Below are positions 61,401 to 64,000 of a stretch of DNA of 64,000 nt, one piece after another. The DNA is taken from the NCBI RefSeq assembly GCF_000003815.2, contig NC_049991.1:10974715-11038714 (forward strand), written 5' to 3'. Made by a program: the position numbers and the translations under genes. Below the pieces are notes generated by a model that worked only from the letters and a program-made list of their open reading frames with translations, did no database searches and was not told the origin of the DNA. The DNA is from Branchiostoma floridae. Its lineage: Eukaryota; Chordata; Leptocardii; Amphioxiformes; Branchiostomatidae. Position 1 is the first letter of the stretch. Every line of letters begins with the position of its first letter.

Positions 61401-63443
61401 AGTCCAGGAGTGTCATGACAAATATATGTTACATTTATGTTTTCACAGTGAAATTGGCTATCCATATCATGTCTTGCACAGAGAAATACTAAATAGATTA
61501 TATAGTAAAACACTACTATATGAAGGATTGGGGTGATAAACTTCTATTGAGAATTGTGCAGTAACATCTGACAGAAATACTTCATTTTATTGTTGTTATG
61601 GCATTTGCAAAGCAAACTTATGTGTTCTGTTCTCTCCCCAGTTCCTCGGCTGCCACCCTCCAATGTGCAGATTGTACAGGTGCAGGCCACCACCATGTCA
61701 ATCACATGGACAGCTCCACCTGCTAACACAACCAACGGAGACATCCAGGGTTACAAGGTAACCTACACAGCTTCATGTCTCCCCCAAAGCATGGGGTTTA
61801 ATCATAGTTTTCAGACTTGGGTCATTGCAGCTGTAGAGATAGATCCTCTGTGAAAATGCCAATACGCCTGATAAATTTTCTACTCGTCTGCCAATCAGGC
61901 AACTTTATACCAAGAAATGCAGTAGACACAATTATCATACTCATGTATGGTTTGAACTTTTCTGCACAGGTGCATTACTGGATCCATGAACAGAAACAGA
62001 CCACCGAGCGGATGTCAGCAGTACTGCAGCCAGTGACCCAGCACCGGCTGTTGGGGCTGCACAGTTACACCACATACTGGATTCAAGTCTCCTGTTTTAA
62101 TGCAGCAGGGGACAGCAACCGCAGCAGTCCGGCTGTACGGGCTCGCACTGAACAAGCAGGTGAAGACCATCTCTTTCAACTACTGTATTGCCGCCCCTGT
62201 TGAAGAACGTTACATATGGCTTCAAATAGAAGTGTCCCTAATATTGTATAACGCAATATACCACATGCCATTTGCTGATGAGCTTTTTTTTATACTTTTG
62301 CTGTAAGTGTCTTTAAAACCGGTGGAATCTGTTGACATGTCATGTGTGTTGTGTTTCTCTACAGAGCCTGGTCGTCCTGGGCCCATATCATTCTCCACCA
62401 TAGCCTGTTCCCTGAATGAGCTGAGGGTGAATTGGGAATTACCTCAGCACCCCAACGGGCCCCTGACAGGGTACAGAGTCTCCTATGAACCAGACCAACC
62501 AGTCCAAGGTAGGTTATATATATGTGTTGTGTGCTGCTGAGCCACAGAGATGTACATGCCATAATAAGTAAAACAATATGTCTTTTGGGAGGTTTTTTAG
62601 TGCCTAGTAACATGAACAGACATGCAGTCTTCTATAAGACGTAAGAAGTAAATCTTGTTTTAAACTTGCTGACAAACAAGAAGTTACTTTTGTGCATTAC
62701 AAAATCGTTCAGTGAAATGTATTTGCCCATACCAAATTTTGGTGTGCTTTTATGCTTCAGTGGAGTTTCTTATGTGTTATGTTTCTGTAGGCATCAGTAC
62801 CTCAGTGATGGTGGATGTGGTGGGAACACAGCGCAGCCTGCATGTGAAGGAACTGAGGGAGCAGGTCAGATACGTGTTCCGTGTGCGTGCACGGACAGCC
62901 ATCGGGTATGGAGATGAAGTCATAGGGAACTACACAACTGGACCTGGCATTGGTAAGAACAGCACTACTTAAAAATTGTATACATTGGTTAGAAGTATTT
63001 TTGGAAGTTCCGTGATTTAACAGGGTGATTCTCTCAGATTAGGAAGAAAATATAAAATCCCAATTAATTACAAGGTGTTTTTTTCCGAGTTGAAGATTTA
63101 GAATAAGACAGTGAATATGTGTTAATTTTATTTTTCTGGTGATTAAAAATGTATGCAATATTTTTCCTTCAATATTATTTCCAGGCCAACTCTTGTCACA
63201 AAGCAAATGATATGTCTCCATTTGTTTCTGTTATCTTCTTTCCTGTTGGTGTCCAATGTTGGTGTATGATGTGTGTACTGTTAGTGCATGATGTGTGTAC
63301 TGTTGTCTGTGCAGGTGGCCCAGGTGCTCCGTCCAAGCCCTCCATGAGGATTGACAAGGACTCTGTGTTCCTGCAGTGGTCTGCTCCGTCCTCCACCGGA
63401 TCCTCCACCATCACACAGTATGTGGTGGAGAAGAGACCAGAAG
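21232..63443 (+). CDS. sdk: Sidekick cell adhesion protein, 5' 34 exons
   Basis: Thirty-four exons with GT/AG borders keep one frame for 5,581 nt (1,860 residues, ending in phase 1). Order: signal peptide (1-24), Ig domains 1-6 (25-593), FN3 domains 1-12 (594-1817) and the first half of FN3-13 (1818-1860). This is exactly the architecture of fly and vertebrate Sidekick, homophilic adhesion proteins of synapses and tricellular junctions. Segments such as SIAPNI, APRPTITWYKG, PFDGNSPIERF, DIQGYK and TGPGIG align with vertebrate SDK1/2 in order. Most domain borders are phase-1 introns. FN3 domains are mostly split once internally. The remaining FN3-13 exon, transmembrane segment and cytoplasmic tail lie off the right edge. 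Intron 1 (21,894 bp) is full of transposons. Odd: an RRKR motif in FN3-8. Confidence 0.95.
21305..24815. other. sdk intron 1, left part
   Basis: No exon, RNA gene or clear repeat is recognised in this 3.5-kb stretch. Confidence 0.5.
24816..24917. mobile_element. 82-bp MITE with 10-bp target duplication
   Basis: AGCTTTCAAC occurs at 24816-24825 and 24908-24917. Between them the insert has imperfect inverted ends (CTGGTTACCAAACCCC near the left, GGGGTATGGTATCCAG near the right). Confidence 0.6.
24918..26222. other. sdk intron 1, segment before the LINE region
   Basis: No gene. It contains the 19-bp-arm hairpin at 25483-25527 and a C homopolymer near 25585-25603. Confidence 0.5.
25476..25534. 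repeat. Near-perfect hairpin in intron 1
   Basis: CTTTTTACTCAGATTATAT (25483-25501), a 7-base loop, and ATATAATCTGAGTAAAAAG (25509-25527) form 19-bp arms. TAGGAGT and ACTCCTA add an outer arm offset by a T-rich bulge. Confidence 0.85.
26762..26960 (+). promoter_or_regulatory. CpG-rich candidate promoter upstream of LINE ORF1
   Basis: TCTCGCGAGA (26770-26779) matches the motif bound by BANP at CpG-rich promoters. CCAAGATGGCGGCC (about 26939-26952) matches a strong YY1 site 150 bp before the ORF1 ATG. The region is CpG-rich against an AT-rich background. Confidence 0.5.
27097..29520 (+). CDS. LINE ORF1 protein with SGNH-esterase domain
   Basis: 807 residues, uninterrupted. The N-terminus is basic and charged. 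A coiled coil (about residues 300-360, LNELKTLVFSNKVAMDKQER and QIEKQAKQIEDLRTQLQHQ) follows. About 120 residues of Pro/Ala/Thr-rich degenerate repeats (TQAPAAPRAS, TQAPAAPRTQ, ...) come next. The SGNH-hydrolase domain is at about 535-710: block I VFADSLWNG (Ser in an ADS rather than GDS context), block III HVASNDM, and block V DGVHITPAG with the catalytic Asp/His. The C-terminus is Pro/Gln/Trp-rich and basic. Esterase-bearing ORF1 proteins are known from CR1/L2-type LINEs, where they are thought to act in RNP handling or membrane association. The start chosen is the first in-frame ATG, 150 bp past a YY1-like site. Confidence 0.85.
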   Translation: MEREKDGEESEFEPAKTTKRYRTRSGKTQPWNTPAKNILEFEVLSEDHADSEKTKVCNLKCRTSLDRIPLWINATRGHLNEEFEKQTGYKVTWKDTQLSITDPTKPGDNIKVVNIHFYKTGTILLQGKGSKWFADKIFPKVKDAINNPKSASQGQDGGHTAGEASVNEVETIDNNPVTIGTYSNTDKSAMMASDVDPNQSTPAKADTTHVTLEKENRAEHTTPKSLTSPSIRKVFGGLENIILSPFTKMRESSGKSREEKSQQTNRSRRAILNDDSSLNTKSPDANSEALYTNLVDDLNELKTLVFSNKVAMDKQERQIAELQANTHNKTKQIEKQAKQIEDLRTQLQHQREFSKDLSDKLSSTCKCVCAARGDESRIQRLYSEIVGENSGTQTPTANGGPKTSAPDTQTSTTPCTQAPAAPRASAPDKQTSTAPCTQAPAAPRTQVPRGFGTKAPVAPPGTQPSVPNTQDLVASRSKTPAAASSQTAAAPRIEATAATDTQVPHGLGARAPTALRTQPTPVTPAPTSQNEKKQVRVFADSLWNGVDTNRMFSHKTSTITKSGTLRRAFDNVTNSSPDTTTELLIIHVASNDMDNSKTRTDSVNSCLDDTHKLINNAKETFPNATIVMSQVLPRGKHMDSTLNRNIAQYNNSVEKLCAEDDKLLYVRHRLLSEERSLYKPDGVHITPAGVSLLVADVKRTLRHHQQFTTNVANRQHTPPGRQQTRPQRNSPRHNTTTYMQPGQYSPPRSFPKAQRNQPASFPWNPTPPAPPQWSNWNGRPEPRWNERQDKHHAIEKLVNIMKDFLNY
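29521..29821 (+). repeat. LINE inter-ORF spacer with tandem duplication
   Basis: A unit of about 64 bp starting CCGTTAAGTTAAGAT and ending with TCTCCGTAATGATATA is repeated imperfectly, at about 29599 and 29663. No ORF. Confidence 0.65.
29822..33615 (+). pseudogene. LINE ORF2, endonuclease-reverse transcriptase with one frameshift
   Basis: The first 99 codons (29822-30121) hold the endonuclease start: LKFGSWNIQGG and VCLQETWLRPGE. The frame then shifts, and 30106-33615 carries the rest: GDLNARTG and FSDHCLIE (endonuclease), a Lys-rich linker, and RT motifs SNYRGIAISSCVGKL, ACFVDFKKAFDSV, GVRQGCNLSPLLFNLYVNDL and FWADDLVLLS (catalytic DD). The C-terminus has CPSCQDDTSIEDEYHFIMTC, a Cys/His cluster. 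About 1,260 codons in all. The frameshift lies between LPTRH and WCKLDKSFF, in the endonuclease. The RT frame itself is fully open for 1,169 codons, so the copy is young or the shift could be a sequencing error. Confidence 0.88.
33616..33892 (+). repeat. LINE 3' UTR with tandem unit and ATCT tail
   Basis: AATACCTACCGTAGATTCC and AATACCTGCCGTATTTTCC head two copies of a 43-bp unit at 33683 and 33728. The tail CTATCTATCTATCTATC ends near 33886. Confidence 0.8.
33900..34015 (+). repeat. About 110-bp dispersed repeat, copy 3
   Basis: AGCCTGATTAAATCTCGCTT, ATAGCAGCCCGCC, GGGGAGGGGCCAGTTAGAG and TGTGTTACACAGACTAG; the clearest copy of the family. It lies directly after the LINE tail. Confidence 0.65.
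34016..34375. other. sdk intron 1, segment
   Basis: No gene or repeat is recognised. If the CAGTGTTCTC element is real, this is part of its interior. Confidence 0.4.
34376..34513. repeat. GC-rich right end of the CAGTGTTCTC element
   Basis: A strongly GC-rich stretch with self-complementary blocks (GGGGGCCTTCGGCGGCCCCC) followed by TGAAAAAATCCTGGTGAGAA and the terminal CACTG. Confidence 0.6.
34928..34975. mobile_element. 34-bp perfect palindromic insertion with 7-bp direct repeats, copy B
   Basis: CAAGGAGCTTTTATCAG and CTGATAAAAGCTCCTTG abut to make a perfect 34-bp palindrome (34935-34968). GTTTCTG flanks both sides (34928-34934 and 34969-34975). Because the palindrome ends in TTG, the direct match can be read as ten bases. 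Confidence 0.65.
35422..35527. repeat. Imperfect palindrome, about 50-bp arms
   Basis: ATACGGACCTCATATGGACT on the left pairs with AGTCCGTATGAGGTTCGTAT on the right. Inner parts CGTGTGACTGCACC and GGATGCGGTCACAC also pair. Confidence 0.7.
35559..35703. repeat. Imperfect palindrome, about 70-bp arms
   Basis: GGGAAAACAAAATT, ACAAATATATACAGATAACA and GAGTTAGCT on the left pair in order with AACTAACTTC, TGTTATCTGAG, TATATTTGT and TTTTTCCCC on the right. Confidence 0.65.
35764..35826 (-). repeat. Dispersed repeat, copy 2 (3'-end-like)
   Basis: CTTTATT, ACACGACAAAAGT, GACTTTCGTAAGG and TCTACATGTATAA match the block at 2238-2292. Confidence 0.55.
36252..36314. repeat. Hairpin of pre-miRNA size
   Basis: CTGGCCCCCACTATCCGCTT pairs imperfectly with AAGTGGATATTGAGGGCCAG across a loop of about 15 bases. 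It is more likely repeat-derived than a microRNA. Confidence 0.45.
36412..36502. repeat. TTCGCGGTGG palindromic repeat, copy 2
   Basis: GATCGCGGTTTTTGCGAAG, CACCGCGAACTCTAAACCAC and CGCGAACACTCC, ending CCTCGCGATC; same family as 2436-2576. Confidence 0.55.
37031..38225 (+). mobile_element. Mutator-like non-autonomous element carrying a helicase fragment
   Basis: A 198-bp left arm (37031-37228) and 179-bp right arm (38047-38225) are inverted copies. They start TAGCCTCCTTCACCGGCC, contain a G/C homopolymer, GATTCGCGATTTTTAACCGG and GGGCTAGGCGAAATTGGCTT, and end CTACAAA. The direct repeat GGGTCACAC flanks it exactly (37022-37030 and 38226-38234). Long terminal repeats with a 9-bp duplication are the hallmark of Mutator-like elements. 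There is no transposase; the interior holds a RecQ-like helicase fragment. The right arm lacks about 16 bp present in the left. Confidence 0.75.
37455..37700 (+). pseudogene. RecQ-like DNA helicase fragment inside the Mutator-like element
   Basis: The frame reads GNDCFVGLSATGQGKSLCYQ, then ILPSIARELTMVIVISPLHA and LVADQARL. The Walker A (GQGKS, flanked by CYQ as in RecQ) and motif Ia (SPLHALVADQ) of SF2 RecQ helicases are clear. The residue before the P-loop is unusual (SATGQGKS for LPTGxGKS). Only about 70-80 residues are recognisable; the DEAH, motif III and C-terminal parts are absent, so it cannot be a working helicase. A donor-like GT soon after DQAR suggests one captured exon. It could stem from the host or from a helicase carried by another element. 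Confidence 0.65.
38235..40285. other. sdk intron 1, segment
   Basis: No exon, RNA gene or clear repeat is recognised. Confidence 0.45.
40286..40345 (+). repeat. SINE fragment
   Basis: TCGGAAGGGACGTAAAATGG, GGTCCCGTGTTTGAGGAGA and CAAGCACGTTAAA match the middle part of the SINE at 44285-44735. Confidence 0.6.
40346..43198. other. sdk intron 1, right part
   Basis: AT-rich; no exon or repeat is recognised before the acceptor TGTTGCAG of exon 2. Confidence 0.5.
43199..43468 (+). CDS. sdk: sdk exon 2, Ig domain 1
   Basis: A single phase 1-1 exon encoding residues 25-114. Cys in NMACVG and Cys in GEYRCIV form the Ig disulfide; YRWLKDG has the core tryptophan. Confidence 0.93.
43469..43805. other. 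sdk intron 2
   Basis: 337 bp; nothing recognised. Confidence 0.5.
43806..44225 (+). CDS. sdk: sdk exons 3-4, Ig domain 2
   Basis: Exons 43806-43956 and 44092-44225, joined in phase 2. Cys in VLSCPP and Cys in QYKCRAS; RYSWFID has the core tryptophan. In vertebrate Sidekick the first Ig domains mediate homophilic binding. Confidence 0.92.
44285..44735 (+). mobile_element. tRNA-derived SINE in sdk intron 4
   Basis: TAGCACAGTGGTA (A box) and GGGATCGAATCC (B box) form a tRNA-like head. A conserved-looking body follows: GGGAAAGGCACTTTACACGA, AAAATGAGTCGTCC, GGACGTTAAATGGAGGTCCC and AGGCACGTTAAAGAACCC. No poly(A) tail is obvious and the right end is uncertain. Confidence 0.7.
44739..45008. mobile_element. 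256-bp MITE with 35-bp terminal repeats
   Basis: TAGCACGTCACCGGAACGTA begins a 35-bp terminal repeat (44746-44780) matched 34/35 at 44967-45001. It is flanked by exact 7-bp direct repeats TTTGGAG (44739-44745 and 45002-45008). No coding capacity. Confidence 0.85.
45259..45694 (+). CDS. sdk: sdk exons 5-6, Ig domain 3
   Basis: Exons 45259-45370 and 45504-45694, joined in phase 2. Cys in VFECVP and Cys in YKCEAR; LTITWKKDGE has the core tryptophan. Confidence 0.92.
45895..46176 (+). CDS. sdk: sdk exon 7, Ig domain 4
   Basis: A single phase 1-1 exon, residues 311-404. DIQCQAAGTPQPTIKWYYD and MYQCFAENAQG are classic I-set motifs. Confidence 0.95.
46177..47403. other. sdk intron 7
   Basis: 1.2 kb. 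A pyrimidine-rich tract with CACCAG, six bases (ACCAGC, 46906-46911) and GTGAGT could be a microexon. Otherwise nothing is seen. Confidence 0.4.
47404..48921 (+). CDS. sdk: sdk exons 8-9, Ig domain 5
   Basis: Exons 47404-47520 and 48751-48921, joined in phase 1. MRCSAEGAPRPTITWYKG and SGSYMCTAANSIG. The intron between them holds a degenerate duplicate of exon 9. Confidence 0.93.
48002..48140 (+). pseudogene. sdk: Degenerate duplicate of sdk exon 9
   Basis: After a CACCCACAG acceptor in the right phase, the frame reads AAVLGSVTLTGRFTNVALDA, resembling VQVGSTVASVSGRFMVLQSG of exon 9. It then degrades (lacks the YxC motif) and meets TAA near 48141. It is probably a dead tandem exon copy. Confidence 0.45.
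48922..51401. other. sdk intron 9 with AT-rich TAATTA cluster and inverted-repeat ends
   Basis: 2.5 kb. Left part 49500-50110 is very AT-rich with many TAATTA/AATTA cores. Right part 50620-51260 is GC- and CpG-rich. Weak inverted ends (CCATAGTAGGCATGTCA near 49146, TGACATGCCTATCCATAG near 51280) suggest an inserted element. No exon recognised. Confidence 0.45.
51402..51680 (+). CDS. sdk: sdk exon 10, Ig domain 6
   Basis: A single phase 1-1 exon, residues 501-593. VLECGVSHD, LSWWKDGEPI and GIYTCNVTSAGGNDSASAYL, closely matching vertebrate Sidekick. Confidence 0.95.
51929..52998 (+). CDS. sdk: sdk exons 11-12, FN3 domain 1
   Basis: Exons 51929-52063 and 52831-52998, joined in phase 1. IVLNWDIPFDGNSPIERF and YQFRIKAVNRIGDGPFS. 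Confidence 0.94.
52064..52830. other. sdk intron 11
   Basis: 767 bp with T-rich tracts near 52560 and several AG-like sites. No frame-compatible exon is found. Confidence 0.45.
53245..53845 (+). CDS. sdk: sdk exons 13-14, FN3 domain 2
   Basis: Exons 53245-53315 and 53614-53845, joined in phase 0. MLEWRAPPEENQNGDLYGY and YEIRIAAYNIEGVGVYS. Confidence 0.94.
54041..54661 (+). CDS. sdk: sdk exons 15-16, FN3 domain 3
   Basis: Exons 54041-54156 and 54460-54661, joined in phase 0. YINGINQGYKMKAW is shared with vertebrate Sidekick; YRIGVLCYTSVGDGPLS closes the fold. Confidence 0.93.
54826..55296 (+). CDS. sdk: sdk exons 17-18, FN3 domain 4
   Basis: Exons 54826-54924 and 55105-55296, joined in phase 1. 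FLVSWRQPRDVNGVLLGYEV and LQYRVTGLTRLTKYEIDV. Confidence 0.93.
55504..55803 (+). CDS. sdk: sdk exon 19, FN3 domain 5
   Basis: A single phase 1-1 exon of 100 codons. VYIQFTPGDSGKTSIIEW and VEAQVGEDPEW, conserved in Sidekick; YVFRMKASNVVGDS. Confidence 0.95.
55804..56207. other. sdk intron 19
   Basis: 404 bp; nothing recognised. Other sdk introns of 300-365 bp (15, 21, 23, 27, 28 and 33) likewise hold nothing recognisable. Confidence 0.45.
56208..56752 (+). CDS. sdk: sdk exons 20-21, FN3 domain 6
   Basis: Exons 56208-56278 and 56524-56752, joined in phase 0. SETSLRVRWV, then FILEGLEEWTAYEVQVQAYN and GSGPW. Confidence 0.93.
57066..57618 (+). CDS. sdk: sdk exons 22-23, FN3 domain 7
   Basis: Exons 57066-57181 and 57423-57618, joined in phase 0. 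INVTWGRVPESDENGLILGY, then KFVEYDIQVLAFTRVGDG. Confidence 0.93.
57943..58481 (+). CDS. sdk: sdk exons 24-25, FN3 domain 8
   Basis: Exons 57943-58056 and 58272-58481, joined in phase 1. VRWDSPQEPNGVIEEYRVEY and FRITAKTRHGWGDPE. Between them SRNRRKRQVNY contains an RRKR furin-type motif (58310-58321) where vertebrate Sidekick has no such run. Confidence 0.93.
58660..59684. mobile_element. Foldback DNA element, copy 2 (GGGGAGATTGGAATTCC arms), in sdk intron 25
   Basis: TGTCACAGGGGAGATTGGAA at the left end mirrors TTCCAATCTCCCCTGTGACA at the right. Arms (to about 58910, from about 59450) are arrays of CCTAGGGGAGATTGGAATTC-like subrepeats. The interior (CTTTGGAAGAACAATAACAA, TTTCACACCTATT, CATTTCACTAGTCAGACTT) matches the interior of the 3033-4060 element. 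Flanks are TATATA-rich, fitting a TA target duplication. Confidence 0.8.
59851..60386 (+). CDS. sdk: sdk exons 26-27, FN3 domain 9
   Basis: Exons 59851-60052 and 60283-60386, joined in phase 2. ATMTWLPSSDGNAPLRYYIV and YKVRIRAGNDIGESDWS. Confidence 0.93.
60740..61346 (+). CDS. sdk: sdk exons 28-29, FN3 domain 10
   Basis: Exons 60740-60810 and 61115-61346, joined in phase 0. VKVIWRAPPSNTHNGAITGY and YEIKVNAFNVMGQGPAS. Confidence 0.93.
61642..62159 (+). CDS. sdk: sdk exons 30-31, FN3 domain 11
   Basis: Exons 61642-61757 and 61970-62159, joined in phase 0. MSITWTAPPANTTNGDIQGY and YWIQVSCFNAAGDSNRS. Confidence 0.93.
62365..62952 (+). CDS. sdk: sdk exons 32-33, FN3 domain 12
   Basis: Exons 62365-62508 and 62791-62952, joined in phase 1. 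LRVNWELPQHPNGPLTGYRV and YVFRVRARTAIGYGDE; ends TTGPGIG as in vertebrate Sidekick. Confidence 0.94.
63315..63443 (+). CDS. sdk: sdk exon 34, FN3 domain 13 (first half)
   Basis: GAPSKPSMRI, SVFLQWSAPSSTGSSTITQY and VVEKRPEG, then GTGACT donor in phase 1. The partner exon lies past the right edge. Confidence 0.92.
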
Positions 63444-64000
63444 GTGACTGAGCTGTTCTCATGCATTTCTCCAACTGTGTTGTTTAAGTATTGAAGCCAA
63501 TGCACTAGCCTAATTAGATCTCGCTTATAGCAGCCAGCCCAACAGCTGCCGGCCTCCTAAGAGGGGCCAACAGAGCCTGGATAGCAGAGTTTGTGTCATA
63601 CACTACCAACACACCACCTTTGCAGTGTTAACTGGCTCAGCCTGTCAAATGGCACATCACACATAAGCTCTGTTTATCCTACTCTAATCATTGTTTAAAG
63701 CCATTTTAAACACCTACTTCTTGTTTGATAACACCAGGACTTATCATTGATTCTTGTTCTTTTCTGTGCTGTGCAGTGAATTAGAATTAGAAATTGTACT
63801 AACCTGTGCAGGACAGGTATAATTGTGCCTGCATGCCTCGTTGTGGGGTAGACTGAATCGAAGAAGGACTTCAGGTGTATCTGAGCCTGACCACCCCCAT
63901 GTAGCCTCACTTGGTAGCTCCCAAAGTTGAAAGGTCACGGGTTACCCATGATTCCTCGCCGCGCATGCGCATCACTCTAATTTTTAGAGCGTACTGTAAA
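63444..64000. other. sdk intron 34 (partial), with dispersed repeat copy 4
   Basis: 63507-63600 (AGCCTAATTAGATCTCGCTT, ATAGCAGCCAGCCCAACAG, AGGGGCCAAC, GTTTGTGTCATACACTA) matches the 110-bp family. Nothing else is recognised to the edge. Confidence 0.55.

Overview
The window is animal nuclear DNA, most likely from a lancelet (amphioxus, Branchiostoma) or a close invertebrate deuterostome. The signs are compact replication-dependent histone genes, a 6-Ig/13-FN3 sidekick gene split into many small phase-1 exons, Tx1-type and CR1/L2-type LINEs with long ORFs, and dense small inverted-repeat elements. The species call is inference; the genes are read directly.

Layout. (1) 500-1856, minus strand: the first two coding exons of mitochondrial acyl carrier protein (NDUFAB1); the rest lies off the left edge. 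(2) 1881-6430: repeat-rich spacer with a 1-kb foldback element, a Harbinger-like element carrying three CArg-box repeats (CC-A/T6-GG), and a degenerate tRNA-like sequence. (3) 6461-18160: a histone cluster of H2B (-), H2A (+), H4 (-), H2B (-, interrupted) and H3 (-), each followed by a histone 3' stem-loop. The second H2B is split after its fifth coding base by a 4.5-kb 5'-truncated Tx1-type LINE, with a perfect 21-bp target duplication. The first H2B is divergent and its stem-loop has an enlarged loop. A 100-N assembly gap removes the H4 promoter. (4) 18161-20970: spacer with TAACGTTA palindromes. (5) 21232 to beyond 63443, plus strand: sidekick. Exon 1 encodes the signal peptide. Intron 1 is 21.9 kb, and exons 2-34 encode all six Ig domains and FN3 domains 1 to 13 (the last one partial). 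The 34 exons keep frame throughout, giving 1,860 codons. The transmembrane segment and tail lie off the right edge.

Intron 1 of sidekick is a transposon store. It holds a nearly intact CR1/L2-like LINE with an SGNH-esterase ORF1 (27097-33892), apparently nested in an inverted-repeat element; a 2.2-kb inverted-repeat element; a Mutator-like element (about 180-200 bp terminal repeats, 9-bp target duplication) carrying a RecQ-like helicase fragment; and very small palindromic insertions.

The most unusual signal is a set of three 31-34-bp palindromes (8063, 19125, 34935). They share ends of the type CAAG(G)A...TCCTTG and a TATC...GATA core. Each is flanked by a 7-bp direct repeat (exact in two copies, 6/7 in the third), so they look like extremely short mobile insertions. 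All function statements rest on motif and family recognition; no database search was run.
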